Made by a program: the position numbers and the translations under genes. A stretch of 64,000 bases of DNA from Sisyra terminalis (lineage: Eukaryota > Arthropoda > Insecta > Neuroptera > Sisyridae): NCBI GenBank assembly GCA_958496175.1, contig OY292275.1, forward strand, positions 3,348,001 to 3,412,000, given 5' to 3'. Under the pieces are notes generated by a model, which was not told the origin of the DNA, searched no databases, and worked only from the letters and a program-made list of their open reading frames with translations. Within the stretch, counting starts at the first letter, position 1. Each line of letters starts with the position of its first letter. This document shows positions 22,446 to 34,541 of the stretch, one piece after another.

Positions 22446-23875
22446 CAATGAGAATAGGAAGTTTTTCATCCCTTTTTCCCGTATTAGGATTGGATGACAA
22501 AAAGCTTTTTGACAAAAATTTTCGTAGATAAAAGGGCTGTTTCAATCAATTGAAATCAGTTTTCTAATACAAATTTCGAATCTCTAGGAGTAAATTTTTT
22601 TTACTATCCCAATATTTTCAATAGAAAATTTCACTTTTCCCGCTTTGTCAATTTTGACTTTATTGATTCGACCCGGTTTCATTTCGTAGTTGAACCACGT
22701 AGAAAATGTCGATTACTTTGATGTCTTTGCTATGCTTTAAAGTCGCGAATGTCTCCAAATTCCCCTGGAAATCTCACGTTTGTCTTTATTATTTTTCCCT
22801 TCAAATTCCAATAAAATGTTGAAATATTTTATAGAGGTTTGTTTTATTCGGACCAAACGAAATGATACATTTTCTCTGGAGCGGAAAATTATTATTGTTG
22901 TTGCTGTTTTTTTTTTGCGTTACTTGGGCGTAAAAGCGGCAGCGACTGGCGTTTATGGCCGAAAAGAATGAATTTAATTAATACAATAGTTTTGCTATAA
23001 AAGTTAATCGTAAATTTTCATTTTTATTAAGGTAATTTCTCCACGAAAAGAAGAAATCTTAATAAAATGTCTTATAACATTTCGTACACCGGCAAAAGCG
23101 AGGAAATTTTAGTGAATAAATAAAATTAAACAGTGAAATATTATCACAATAAAATCTTTTTTCAGGTTTCATAAAAACTTATTTGATTTAAAGGAGTAAA
23201 AGTTTCTTTTACTCTAAAGGCCAAATTGAAAAATTAGCAAAACTAAAATTTCATTTAACCACATCTTTTATATAGCTAATTATGAATGCATTAACGTTGT
23301 CGTATCGTGAAAAACACAATTAGAAGGTCCTTGGAGGAACGAAGAAAGACCAAAAGACCGTGCAATTAACACAGCAGGGAGTTGATAAAAGTGATTGTCT
23401 TAATCAAAAAATTATTTAATTAGCACAGTCGTGAAGAGAGCCGCACAATGTTAATTAACGCCAACTTAACTGCTAAAACTCGGCGGTATATGGCAAGAGT
23501 GCTATGGAAATTTTCGGCTGCTGTCTCATGGGGTAATAATATTATCAAACGGCGACAGCAGCGCCACATCAACGTTGATGTCACACGAAAAATTATTTTC
23601 GTGAATTAAAGCGGTTTTTTTTTTTGCAAAATTTTTCGAAACTTTTAGTTTTACAAAAGTATGTAAGTAAAGTTTTGTCAAAAGATAATTTTTTTTTACT
23701 TTTAGTTTTGGAATTTGATGTTTTAATTCAAGAAAATGGCGAAGTGTTAAACTCAAAAAAAAAAGAAAAAATATTTGGTTTGATTCAGGTGGGATGGATA
23801 AATTAAAGAAATGGTAGTAAAGTTTTTATTTTTTTAGGATTTTAATAGTAAAAAAGGGCAAAGAAAATTAGGGAA
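22446..23875. other. intronic DNA, no supported gene
   Basis: AT-rich; small frames at 22780-22971 and 23526-23806 are on opposite strands over A/T tracts. Nothing recognised. Confidence 0.4.
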
Positions 23876-24600
23876 AGTCAAGTTTCCACGACGACGGATT
23901 CTTATTAAATCGGCCAAAAAAAAATTGTAAATTAAGAATGCAAAAAGTTTCGTTTACGTGCAAAAAAAGGTTTTCGGCCAAAAAATATCAATGTTATTTC
24001 TTATGGGACTAAAATTTTAACAGATATGTAAAGAAAATTAACCATAGTTGTAATGACAAAAGGGATTTATGATTTGAATGGAAAGTTAGCCGAAAATCAA
24101 TTAGCTACGCTTTGGCGTATAAGAACTATATTTAATAGATTCATTTAAGAGAAATAATCCCATTCAATAAATAAAAATATATTCCTATTGGTTAGTTTTA
24201 ATGAAATTTATGGAACCTTCTCACTATAAGCCTATCCAATCTTTATTGAAATACTATAATAGTTTCCATATTCCCAAATTTAAAATCATTAAAATGTTTA
24301 TTCCCCAACGATAAATACATTATTACAAGTACCAATAGAAATAAAATGATGTACAAATTAAACCTAAAACCTTCATTTTCCCGAAAACAAGGCAAAAACT
24401 AGAAATTTTACACTCTTAATTTTCGATTTATTAAGATCAATTTTACATTAATCCGTCGTTAGATTTTGTCGCCACGAAATTGGAGCCTATAATTAAAAGA
24501 AATACCACTGACCTTTTTGAATCAAAAATCGTATTTTTTCACAAAACTAAGCGAAAACAGGAATTTTTGTATTCCTCTTTTTCGATTTATTAAGTTCCAT
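23876..24600. repeat. family-G palindromic repeat, diverged copy
   Basis: AATATCAATGTTATTTCTTATG (about 23985-24005) and AGAAAATTAACC-type flanks match the unit at 50700-51050. The right half (GATTTATTAAG, TTTTGTCGCCACGAAATTGG at 24464-24483) mirrors the left and matches TTTTGTCGCCACGGAAAATT at 51332. Arms are approximate. Confidence 0.55.
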
Positions 24601-24805
24601 TTTATAAGAATTTATCGTTAGATATGTGTTACTAATATACAATAATCACTTTATTAATACAATCGCATTTGAACGTTCATTATTATGTTCATAACTTGGT
24701 AATAATGAACATTTTTAAATTTTAATTATTACCAATTAAATATAACTGGAATTTGTATAAACTGATACTTTACAATAATCACAGTTTTTGGATTTATGAA
24801 GTACA

Positions 24806-25440
24806 CAATTTGGAGGATTAAAATTTTAAATATATTTTTAGATTGCCTTTTATTTGTACTTGATTGTACCGAAAAACATTTCGTTTGTACCTCAACCGAA
24901 AAAAAGTTATTAAATTTTTAAAAATTGATAGCCCCTCAATTGTTAGATTTTTCAAAAAATTAAACGGCCATAGATAGGCCTTGACACGTAGAGGATTGTA
25001 CCGAAAAAAAATTGTTTCTAACTTTACCCCAAAAAAAATTATGAGCGATTTTGTGAATGCACTTATTCCATTGAAAATAGAGTTTTCCGGCTACTACAGA
25101 TTTTCCAAATCCAAAGGCGGTACAGTCTAGCTCCTGTGTCGCTGAGGATTGTACCGAAAAAAATTATCCTTCTAATTCTATTGCAACGGTAGTTATAAAG
25201 ACTTTTATATGGGTAATTAGACTCTCATTACTTTTTTGTTTCAACTGCAATAAAGTAATTTTAGTCTAATTACTCATACAAAATACTTTATAACTACCGT
25301 TGGAATAAATTTAGAAGGATATTTTTTTGCTAGATTGCAGCTAGATTGTACCGCTTTTGGATTTGGAAAATCTCCCAAGGAAAATCCGTAGTAGCCGGAA
25401 AACTCTGTTTAAAATGGAATAAGTGCATTCACAATGTTGG
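24806..25440. repeat. family F repeat, copy 2, with terminal palindrome
   Basis: The left 420 bp match 6042-6475. From 25049 the sequence folds back around about 25238: GTGAATGCACTTATTCCATT (25055-25074) mirrors AATGGAATAAGTGCATTCAC (25413-25432), and CGGCTACTACAGATTTTCC mirrors the CCGTAGTAGCCGG region. No coding content. It shows that copy 1 is a half element. Confidence 0.8.
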
Positions 25441-25610
25441 TTCTTTCGCTGTTAAAGGAAAATTAAATAAAAATTAATTTTGTAAATAATTTAAAAATGT
25501 GTTAAACTATTATCTTTATTCATTTTCGTAAGATTTTCTTTTAACAACTGTTTAGTGTTGAATAATTCTGGAAGATTGGAATATTGTTTTTTTTCCATTG
25601 TGTTATAGGT
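25441..25610. repeat. fragment related to the 46534/53385 repeat
   Basis: TTTATTCATTTTCGTAAGAT, TTTTAACAACTGTTTAGTG and TTTTTTTTCCATTG occur in the same order as in 53790-53890, at clearly lower identity than that pair share with each other. Confidence 0.45.
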
Positions 25611-27712
25611 CAAAGTATAGAACAGACAAGTACTAGAAATGGGTTGGTAGGATTTCATGGGGGAAATTTTGTTCAAATTGGTATATTTTTGTGCCTTATA
25701 TACTTATTTGTGAAATATCGTTATTTTCACCACGTTTTGACATCTATCATATTTGAAATTTAAAGAAATAAACATTACTGGAAAAATTAAAAGGAATGGA
25801 TATAATTCATGATTTTAAGCCTAAAAATAAAATAAAAAGCCACAATAAACTATTAAACAATACTGGTAATTGGAATACTGAAATAATTACTTTGTGTTTT
25901 TCTTATTATTGCTAATTATTCTATCATTTTTACAGAAATTTCCAAAGCAATTCTCTGAAGATAAAAAATATTTCCCGTCAATGTACAAAGTACATATATT
26001 CAACTGAAGAATTGTCACAAAGATGTGGTAGTAGAGGTGGAGGCCAGTGAATTTAAAAACATATATAATAAGAAACGAAGAAGATAGTTTTAGTTAAATA
26101 CGTTATATAGGAAATAATATTTATGTTTAAGAACATATATTATAAATACATAATTTTTCTTTAAGTAAAATATTCATGATTTGGTACAAGTACCTTTTCT
26201 ACAAGGCACTCTCTGGTAACATCTCACTCTCTACTTCGTTTTTTTCAAAAATTCGCGAACTTTTTCCATTCACAAATTTGTTAATAATTCAGTTTTGGTT
26301 AATAATTGATCTTTTGTCCGCTATATATTAATAACGGCTGATTTATTCTCGAATTGAATTAAAAACAGAATAGAAAATGAGACATTGAGTTAGTGGTATG
26401 TTCAAAAGCTACTTGTACCAATGCTTTTATAAAATATTGGCTTCTTTCTTCCCAATTATGCTTTAAATATTTAAACTTTGTACATATGGTCAATATTCAA
26501 TTCATTTATACGTTAATTTTAACCTATTTTGGTTAATTTTTGTCAAAAAAAAGTACTGGTATACTTTCTTTCAATCATTAGATAATTGTACTAAGATTTA
26601 CTAAGCTTTATAATATACTACATCAATTATAACTTAAAATATTAATAAAAACGTATTGAAACTTAAAAATACTATTAAATCTAAAAATAAAAAAAGGTTT
26701 CATTAAAATTTTCTCCAATTGCTAGCATTACATAAATGGCTTGACAATTTTTCACTTGTCGATTTCGCTTCGCCATAAAAACTCATCAATAATATGAAAA
26801 AAAAATTATCAGACGAGAACTTCTACGGAAATGTCTGCAAAAATTTTGGGGTTATTCGTAAAAATAGGAAAATATGAAGTAATTGTATCAATTTCAGTAT
26901 ACCTGTATTGTTTATTATTATACTATGGCCTTTTATTTTATTTTTGGGTACAATACATGAATTATATTCATTTCTTTTAATATTTGCAGTTAATTTTTAT
27001 TTCCACGTTGAATGTTTATTTCTGAATATTTTAAATATGGCGGTGGATGTCAACACGTGATGCAAATGAAAACATACCAACTTGAACAAAATTTCTCCCA
27101 TGCATTCTTACCAACCCATTTCCGTTTTAAAAGTGTTTTAAAATTTTAAATTTCCGTTTTGAACGCATCCTTTTTAACAAAGCTTCTCTTGATCTGACAA
27201 ACTAGTTATACTAGAAAAAACAGAGAATCCTGAAATTCTTTTTGAAGTTACATTTCTTCAAATGACGCCGTCCATTCTACAGTGTGAAATTGCTCCCAAA
27301 TGAATCAGCAAGCAACTGGTCAAACTGGTCGAGTTTTGGAGCAAAAAATGTTGGATACTAAAAACGCAATTAAGTCGATCACGTCGATTTTATTAGTTCA
27401 AAATAGCAAAAGGGATGGATCTAATTCATGATCTTACCAAAATCATTGTCCAGTTTCCAGAAGTGGACATTATTATTTTTTGTTATTAAAATTTTACAAT
27501 GCGAAATAAATTTTCGTTAATATATTTGAAAATATTTTATTAATTTGGCGCTTCCTGTTAATTTTTATTTCCACATTGAATGTTTATTTTTGAATATTTT
27601 AAATATGGCGGTAGATGTCAACATGTGATGAAAATACCAACTTGAAAAAAATTTTCCCCATGCATTCCTACCAACCCATTTCTAGTACTTGTCTATTCTA
27701 TACTTTGACCTT
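25611..27712. repeat. inverted repeat pair with an internal extra copy (family I)
   Basis: GGTCAAAGTATAGAACAGAC (25609-25628) and CTAGAAATGGGTTGGTAGGA (25634-25653) are mirrored at 27660-27712 (CCTACCAACCCATTTCTAGT; GTCTATTCTATACTTTGACC). A third copy of the arm lies at about 26988-27125 (GAATGTTTATTTCTGAATAT; ACCAACCCATTTCCG), in the same orientation as the 27550-27690 arm. Between them is AT-rich sequence without recognised coding content. Confidence 0.7.
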
Positions 27713-28934
27713 TCAATCATATATTTTTACCAATTGGACCCTGCAATTCTTCAGACTTAACTTGAAATTAATAAAACCGTAACGATGGTTGAATAACATT
27801 CGAAACCCTCCCCACCCCGCGCTTTTGTCAATTTATAAACACATGCAAATGCAGAGAATCGAAAGCTCGACACGGTGACTGAAGCTTCGACAACATACCA
27901 ACCCTTCTCCTCCCGATCCACCCCGATCCCAATTCCTCGATCCCCCTCAAACCATACAGCAAGAATATGGGGTTTCCAATTTGCAAATATTGTGTGTCGT
28001 CGAACACAGTGACCTATTTTCGAGACAAATTCCACCCCCAACATCCCTTACGGCACCACGATGACGTTAATCAAAGCTGTTGCAATTGCATAATCCAATT
28101 GAGCGTTCAATAATTGCAATCAATTCTTGTTTCGAAACCAAAGTGAAAAAAGGAAAAAAAAATTATTTCACTTTTTTTTTTTTGGGGGGTTGGTGGAGGG
28201 ATAAATCGCCCACACAAACTTGTCATTTCATGGCTGAGATGTGGCAATTGTTGCAAGTTTATAGAACATCCGTGTTTTCAACTATTTAGGAGAGTTGAGA
28301 GATATTCACCAAGACAATATAATAATATAAACATGAACGAGAAACTCTTGTTCTCCCTTCATCCCCTTGACATTTCCATGAATGAATGGCATCCATATTC
28401 ATATTAAATAGTTATTTCATAAGCTGTGTGTAAATTGCACGATGAATGCGAATTGTGAATAGTGAATACAATTCGGTCTCGAATCAGCGACATTGCGCTA
28501 AGATTTGCCGAATAATGGAAATGTTTTAATGATGTGTATGGGGCTGCTACTACCCCTAAAATCCCCAACATTTTCTCACTCCCCCCCCCTTTTCCGTGCA
28601 CCCCATTCTATCAAAAGCATTTGCTCACGGTTTTAATTCAATAAAAACACCCGTAATTGAAATGAAAATTGGACGAAAGGAAAATGTTGGAAATATATTT
28701 ACTTTTTTTTGCTGTTGGAAAGCCTTTGAAATGATTTTCCTTTCCCCTTGCTCGTTGCATTAAATTGTGAATAGAGAAAATCATAATTTGTGTCTTCTAC
28801 AATGCATTTCTTCAGAAATTTGAAACAAAAATCTCATTAACGTAACATACCATGAGTATTGCCAGGATATTTCTGTATAAATTTTCGGCAAGAGTCTCGC
28901 TACCAAGGTAACCCAACAAAATTCGACCATCGAA
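27713..28934. other. intronic DNA, no supported gene
   Basis: A somewhat GC-richer patch at 27790-28060 carries a 95-codon minus frame without a recognised domain; 28160-28610 has short homopolymers. No repeat arms recognised. Confidence 0.4.
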
Positions 28935-29290
28935 AAATTAAGCGATAGTATTTAACATAGCCATCTTAAATAACGACAGATTTTAATTATACTGGAAACT
29001 TCCCGTGAAAGATTTACGGTTCAATATTATACACATTTGCTACCTATTACCTGACAAATTCCTTCATATAAAATGACTTAAAGCTGGTCCCAGAATGTGC
29101 TTTTATCCAAATACTTGCGATTTTTCTGTGGATCTTGAAGCCAAATGGTTCACTTGATTTTCTGCTCTTTAGGTTATCGTAGTGGACCCAATTTTCATCC
29201 CCAATTACTATACAATACCAAAAAAAAAATTGACAACTTTTGGCTTCAATCTCTTGGAATACAACTTAGATACTCTATGACAGAGGATTT
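28935..29290 (-). pseudogene. mariner-type transposase fragment, copy 1
   Basis: Minus strand from about 29215 reads IVIGDENWVHYDNLKSRKS, then FKIHRKIASIWIKAH. 'TGDEKW.HYDN.KR.KSW' is the conserved block around the second catalytic Asp of mariner (DD34D) transposases, and 'KIH.KK.M..IWW' follows it in the family. Only this piece remains; a stop follows after about 57 codons and the first and third catalytic regions are absent, so it is a dead fragment. A poly-A tract precedes it on the plus strand side (29219-29229). Confidence 0.7.
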
Positions 29291-29369
29291 TACTGAAAAA
29301 ATTGTCTATAAAAGTATTATTTTTTTTCAAAAATTTAAAGACTTTACCTGAGAAAATCGTTAATTAGTG

Positions 29370-29600
29370 CGTTTTCAATTGAAAGCTTTTGCTTTTAAAC
29401 TTAAAGCTCACCAGGTGGTTGGATGGTTAAATTCTGAGCTTAAAGCTCCGATTTTTTTGTTAATAATTGCTGAATCATAAATTTTTAATTATTACCGATT
29501 TGAAATTTACCTAAGTGTAGAAATTTGAAATTTTCTGAAAATTTCAATGAATTTCGGAAAATGAACACCTTATAGATTGTTTATCCTTAATTGGTCACCA
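29370..29600. repeat. family-E arm
   Basis: AAAGCTCACCAGGTGGTTGG (29404-29423) and GAGCTTAAAGCTCCGAT are the first instance of the arm that recurs in both orientations through 31400. Confidence 0.65.
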
Positions 29601-29789
29601 ATTAAGCCACTTGATCAGACTTGAACCGTGGGAATTTATAATTGATTACTTCAGCCACTAATATTCTTCGAAAAAATTCGACTTCATTGCATTTATATGG
29701 TTAACACTAAGAATTAGAAGATGAAAATATGTTCTAATAAATTTTTGTTGAAAGATAACCGCAAATTCTAAAATCCAATAACAAAAATA

Positions 29790-30118
29790 TTATGAACATA
29801 GCCATCTTAAACAATGAAATATTTTAATTATACTGGAAACTTCCCGTGAAAGATTTACGGCCCAACATTATACACATTTACTACTTATTACCTGCCAAAT
29901 TACTTCATATTAAATGACTTAAAGCTGGTCCCAGAATAAGCTTTTTTCCAAATATTTGCAATTTTGCTGTGGATCTTAAAGCCAGGTGATTCATATGATT
30001 TTCTGCTCTTTAGGTTATTGTAGTGGACCCAATTTTCATCCCCAATTACTATACGATACCAAAAAAAAAAAAAAAATTGGCAACTCTTGGCTTCAATCCC
30101 TTGAAATACAACTTAGAT
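29790..30118 (-). pseudogene. mariner-type transposase fragment, copy 2
   Basis: Nearly the same sequence as 28950-29270, about 840 bp further right and in the same orientation: minus strand reads IVIGDENWVHYNNLKSRKS. The Asp-equivalent position in HYDN is Asn here. The two copies share non-coding flanks too, so they arose by segmental duplication, not independent insertion. Confidence 0.7.
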
Positions 30119-30289
30119 TAGTTATGTTTTTTTAGTTATTTTTTCATAAATTTCCCTAGTAAGAGATAATTTTTTCCATCCCTCTCTGTCCCTCAATTTC
30201 TACACTTAAGCTAACTTCAAACCGGTGATCATTAAAAATTTATGTTTCAACAATTATTTACAAGACAATCGGAGCTTTAAGCTCAGAAT

Positions 30290-31640
30290 GTAACCGTTCA
30301 ACCACCTGGTGAGCTTTTTGAAAGCTACAGCTTTCAATCGAAAATGTATTAATCAATTTGAAATGCAAAAATTATCCCAAAAATTCAGATTTTCTCAAAG
30401 CTCACCAGGTGGTTGGCTAGTTAAAATCTGAGCTTAAAGCTCCGATTGTCTTGTAAATAATTGCGGCAACATAAATTTTTAATGATTACCGATTTGAAAT
30501 TTACTTAAGGGTAGAAATTTAAAATTGAAGGACAAAGAGGGATGGAAACAATTCTCTTTTACTAGGGGAATTTGTGAAAAAACTAAAAAAACAAAAAATC
30601 GTGGGAATATTGTACGCATGTTTACCTTGTTGGAGCTTTGAACTTCAAAATTGTATTGCTACCAACTAAGAAAATGTATATTATTATTACTTTTGATTAT
30701 ATAATGTTTGCAGGGCATACTTTTTTAAGCTCAGAATTTAACTATCCAACCATCTGGTGAGCTTTTTGAAAGCTACAGCTTTCAATCGAAAATGTATTAA
30801 TCAATTTGATATGCAAAAATTATCCCAAAAATTCAGATTTTCTCAAAGCTCACCAGGTGGTTGGCTAGTTAAAATCTGAGCTTAAAGCTCCGATTGTCTT
30901 GTAAATAATTGCGGCAACATAAATTTTTAATGATTACCGATTTGAAATTTACTTAAGGGTAGAAATTTAAAATTGAAGGACAAAGAGGGATGGAAACAAT
31001 TCTCTTTTACTAGGGGAATTTGTGAAAAAACTAAAAAAACAAAAAATCGTGGGAATATTGTACGCATGTTTACCTTGTTGGAGCTTTGAACTTCAAAATT
31101 GTATTGCTACCAACTAAGAAAATGTATATTATTATTACTTTTGATTATATAATGTTTGCAGGGCATACTTTTTTAAGCTCAGAATTTAACTATCCAACCA
31201 CCTGGTGAGCTTTTTGAAAGCTACAGCTTTCAATTGAAAATCCATTAATCAATTTGAAATGCAAAAATTCAGACTTTCTCAGGTAAAATCTTTAAATTAA
31301 AAAAAAAAGAGTATTTCTTCTGTCAAATTAAATTAAAGCTCACTAAGTGGTTGGATAGTTAAATTCTGAACTTAAAGCTCCGATTCTTTTGTAAATAATT
31401 GTTGAAATATTAATTTTTAATGGTTACCAATTTGAAATTGAAGGACGAAGAGGGATGGAAACAATTCTCTTTTACTAGGGGAATTTGTGAAAAAATAACT
31501 AAAAAACAAAAAAGCGTGGGAATATTGCACACATGTTTACCTTGTTGGAGCTTTGAACTTCAAAATTTTATCGCTACCAGCTAAAAAAAAGTTTTATTAT
31601 TATTACTTTTGATTACATAATGTTTGCAGGGCATACTTTT
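30290..31640. repeat. family-E tandem repeat, 448-bp unit, near identical
   Basis: Three head-to-tail units with a 448-bp period: GCTTTTTGAAAGCTACAGCT occurs at 30313, 30761 and 31209. Units 1 and 2 (30363-30810, 30811-31258) are almost identical across their whole length. Unit 3 (31259-31640) is shorter and diverged. Each unit contains both orientations of the CTCACCAGGTGG arm. The near identity implies a recent duplication or gene conversion, and it could also mark an assembly-sensitive spot. Confidence 0.9.
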
Positions 31641-31886
31641 CGAGGAAAGCTCCCCTTCAATGGGGGAGCTCACCACCCATTCGTCATTCATCCCCCTCTG
31701 GGAGGCCAAGTCCATCAAATTACCCTCAGCCAATTTTCCTCGCAACGATTTACGCTGAAAAGACATAAAGTATATAACATTTATATATATATCTAATATT
31801 GTTTTACGAAAACATTACCCCAAAAAAGCAAAGCCAAAGTGATCCAAAGTTTCCTCGCTATATTCCCAAGTATACCAACATAATAT

Positions 31887-31907
31887 TATATATATATATA
31901 TATATAT
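31887..31907. repeat. (TA)n microsatellite
   Basis: About ten uninterrupted TA units. Confidence 0.9.
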
Positions 31908-32447
31908 CTAGTAGGTACATGGACAAACATCGCAAACGCTTCGTAATAATTTTCATTTCTGTTTTGGTTTAGATGGGTTGGCGTGGGGTTTGGGGTGAGG
32001 GGTGGAAATTTATGTGAGTTTGTCATGAGAATAAGGCAAAGCCGCCACCCCATCCGCAGGACATTTTCGGGGGATGCGGATAAATATTTACATGAGCGAT
32101 GACGGTCCTCTTTAAAGCGCATTAACATTAAAGCATCGCCGATCGAGACTTTTCCACCGTTATAATATTTAACTTGGAGAGATATTCTATTCACATAAGC
32201 ATAAACATTTTGAAATTTGTTAGGAATAGCAGGTATACCAACATTATACCATACTTCATTTATATGTTTTGTATGCTGTACTATAAAGGTTAGGTGTACG
32301 TTTGTTAAACAAACACCCACCTACTAGATCGAAATTAATATTGGTCTAAGCCGCCTGTGTTAAATTATTTCGAAAACAGAAACAAACGCGTGCGAGTCTC
32401 TCAGCCCCCTAAGATAATATCATTTATATTTCATCGTTCATAACACT

Positions 32448-32465
32448 AGTAGTAGTAGTAGTAGT
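32448..32465. repeat. (TAG)n microsatellite
   Basis: About six uninterrupted AGT/TAG units. Confidence 0.9.
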
Positions 32466-32655
32466 ATAGTAAATCTAGGCTATTACAAGAAAAAAAAGCT
32501 CGTTAAATATGAATTTTTTATGAAATTTTCTGTACTTATTCTTTTTTCCCTTCCCGGTTTGTATATGGGGGATGAATGTTGCTAACTTGTCCCCAGCGGG
32601 AAAGTTTTTCTCGGACGAAATTGCGAATGTAATATTTATCAATTGGTTTTTGCAG

Positions 32656-32835
32656 AATTTGGACATGGAGCAAGCGACGGCCACCGGTGTACAATCGCTG
32701 AGTCCCCAAGTGCAACGGTTGATCGCGATGGCGGCGTATGGCGATGAGGACAACGATTTTTGGGAGTCCTTGTCGTTTCTGGACGTTTTATTGCGGGATG
32801 AAGTTTACGACACGGTTCCCGATAAGAACAGATAA
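32656..32835 (+). CDS. terminal coding exon of the type II membrane protein (residues 181-239)
   Basis: Follows the acceptor TTTTTGCAG and opens in phase 0, matching the donor at 13432. It encodes 59 residues to a TAA: NLDMEQATATGVQSLSPQVQ, a hydrophobic helix-like LIAMAAYG, then an acidic DEDNDFWESLSFLDVLLRDE and a charged C-terminus. There are no cysteines and no further membrane segment, so in the type II model this would be the extracellular or lumenal tail. The exon's codon use is GC-richer than the surrounding intron, like exon 1. The DNA upstream of the acceptor stays open for 28 codons, but that part is AT-rich and is probably intron. Function unknown; no domain recognised. Linking the two exons is inference from phase, composition and order. 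Confidence 0.65.
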   Translation, partial: NLDMEQATATGVQSLSPQVQRLIAMAAYGDEDNDFWESLSFLDVLLRDEVYDTVPDKNR

Positions 32836-33099
32836 GGTGAAAATCGAGCTAACTGTGAAAACAAAAATGAGTGCATTAATGATGCTAGATTTTTTTTTTC
32901 GGAAAAACAAACGAATTTTGCACATTAACCGGAAAAAACATTCGTTTTTTTGGATTTTTTTCTGAATGTTTGTATATTTTTTTTTAAGAAAATTCCCTTT
33001 TCAATTGTATTAAATTATTTATGCTAAGAAATTTTAGTTTTCACGTTCACCCCTTTTGTCTACCTAAAATAATTTTTCGGACTTCATCAGGCAATCTCA

Positions 33100-33105
33100 A
33101 ATAAA
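33100..33105 (+). terminator. candidate poly(A) signal AATAAA
   Basis: First AATAAA downstream of the stop at 32833-32835, about 265 nt away. Because of the triplication, equivalent AATAAA hexamers lie at 33623-33628 and 34345-34350, so alternative 3' ends are possible. Confidence 0.4.
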
Positions 33106-34541
33106 TTCAACTCTTAGTTGGCTTTGTTGAAAAACTATCGAAAAAATATGCAAGTTTTGAAGGTTCTAAGACTTATAAATTTGTTTTTTTAAGGGATAGA
33201 AAAAAAGAAGGGGGTGAAGGTAAAGAGGAGGGAATTTGAAACAAAATGATAAATTAGATCAATTAATAATATTTTAACCATTTATTTGGTTCCTTTGCAA
33301 ACGATTGCTTTTGTATAAAGATCAAAGATAGCAAAACTTTCAGGACCAACTTAAATGGTTTGTAATGTTGACTGTGAAAACAAATGAATGCATTAAAACA
33401 TGATGCTAGATTTTTTTTCGGAAAAACAATCAAATTTTGCACATTAACCGGAAAAAAAAATCGTTTTTTTGGATTTTTTTCTGAATGTTTGTGTATTTTT
33501 TTTTGAAGAAATTTGTTCATTTTTCAATGTTTTTAAATTATTTATGGTAAGAAATTTTATTTTTCACCTTCATCCCTTTTGTCTACCTAAAATAATTTTT
33601 CGGACTTCCTCAGGCAATCTCAAATAAATTCAACTCTTAGTTGGCTTAGTTGAAAAACTATCGAAAAAACATGCAAGTTTTTAAGGTTCTAAGACTTATA
33701 AATTTGTTTTTTAGGGATAGAAAAAAAGAAGGGGATAAAGGTGAAGAGGAGGAAATTTGAAACAAAATGATAAATTAGATCAATTAATAATATTTTAACC
33801 ATTTATTTGGTTCCTGGGCAAAAAATTGCTTTTGTATAAAGATCAAAGGTAGCAAAACTTTCAGGATCAAGTTAAATGGTGTGTAATGGGAGAGGGAAGG
33901 GGGATTTCGAAGAAATCAAAAAATCATTTTGGGCTTTAAAAACTTTTGACGTCCCCAGAGGAAAATGGCAAAGTTCCCAAGAAATTTAAGTTTTTTTTTC
34001 TACAAAACTAAATAAAAAGAGTGGGTAGATTGGATTGAAGAAAATTTTTTTGGAAACAATCAGAAAAATCAATTAAAAATAATATTTCCCGGGCAAATTA
34101 ATTTAAATTTGACTGTGAAAACAAATGAGTGCATTAGAACATGACGCTAGATTTTTTTTTCGGAAAAACAAACGAATTTTGCACATTAACCCCTTTTTGA
34201 AATTCGGAAAAACATTCTTTTTTTTCATTTTTTTTTTAAGAAATTTGTTCCTTTTTCAATTGTATTAAATTATTATTATTCGTTTTACATTAACGTTGAA
34301 GTGAATACCTAAAATAGTTTTTCGGACTTCATCAGGCAATATCAAATAAATTGAACACAGTTAGTTGGCTTTGTAAATTTGAAAAACTATCGGAAAAACA
34401 TGCAAGTTTTTAAGCATCTAAGACTCATAAATTTGGTTTTCTAGATATAGACAAAGAGAAGGAGATGAAGGTAAAGAGAAGAGCTTTTTTTTTTTAAAAT
34501 AACAAATGGATAAATTATTAGATCAATTAATAATATTTTAA

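Larger units (their letters stand above)
13432..32655 (+). other. large intron (about 19.2 kb) of the membrane-protein gene
   Basis: Inferred by pairing the phase-0 donor GTAACT at 13432 with the acceptor GGTTTTTGCAG ending at 32655, which opens a phase-0 exon with coding character. The interval contains no other convincing exon but many repeats, listed separately. It is possible that small additional exons exist, or that the two exons belong to different transcripts; RNA evidence would decide. Confidence 0.55.
31641..32655. other. end of the large intron, microsatellites
   Basis: Contains an (AT)n tract at about 31887-31907 and a (TAG)n tract at 32448-32465. A 144-codon minus frame (31886-32320) has no recognised domain and begins its reading opposite the intron; I do not support it. 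The acceptor is preceded by ATTGGTTTTTGCAG. Confidence 0.45.

Noticed and set aside
27757..28044. 95-codon minus ORF in a GC-richer patch
   Set aside because: Begins and ends without splice or promoter signals; no similarity recognised.
31886..32320. 144-codon minus-strand ORF just upstream of the terminal exon
   Set aside because: No recognised domain, C-terminal part translates an AT microsatellite, and it lies antisense in the intron.
32450..32470. Short TAG repeats and other direct repeats as a CRISPR-like array
   Set aside because: Simple microsatellites; no spacers, and the sequence is a eukaryotic nuclear region.
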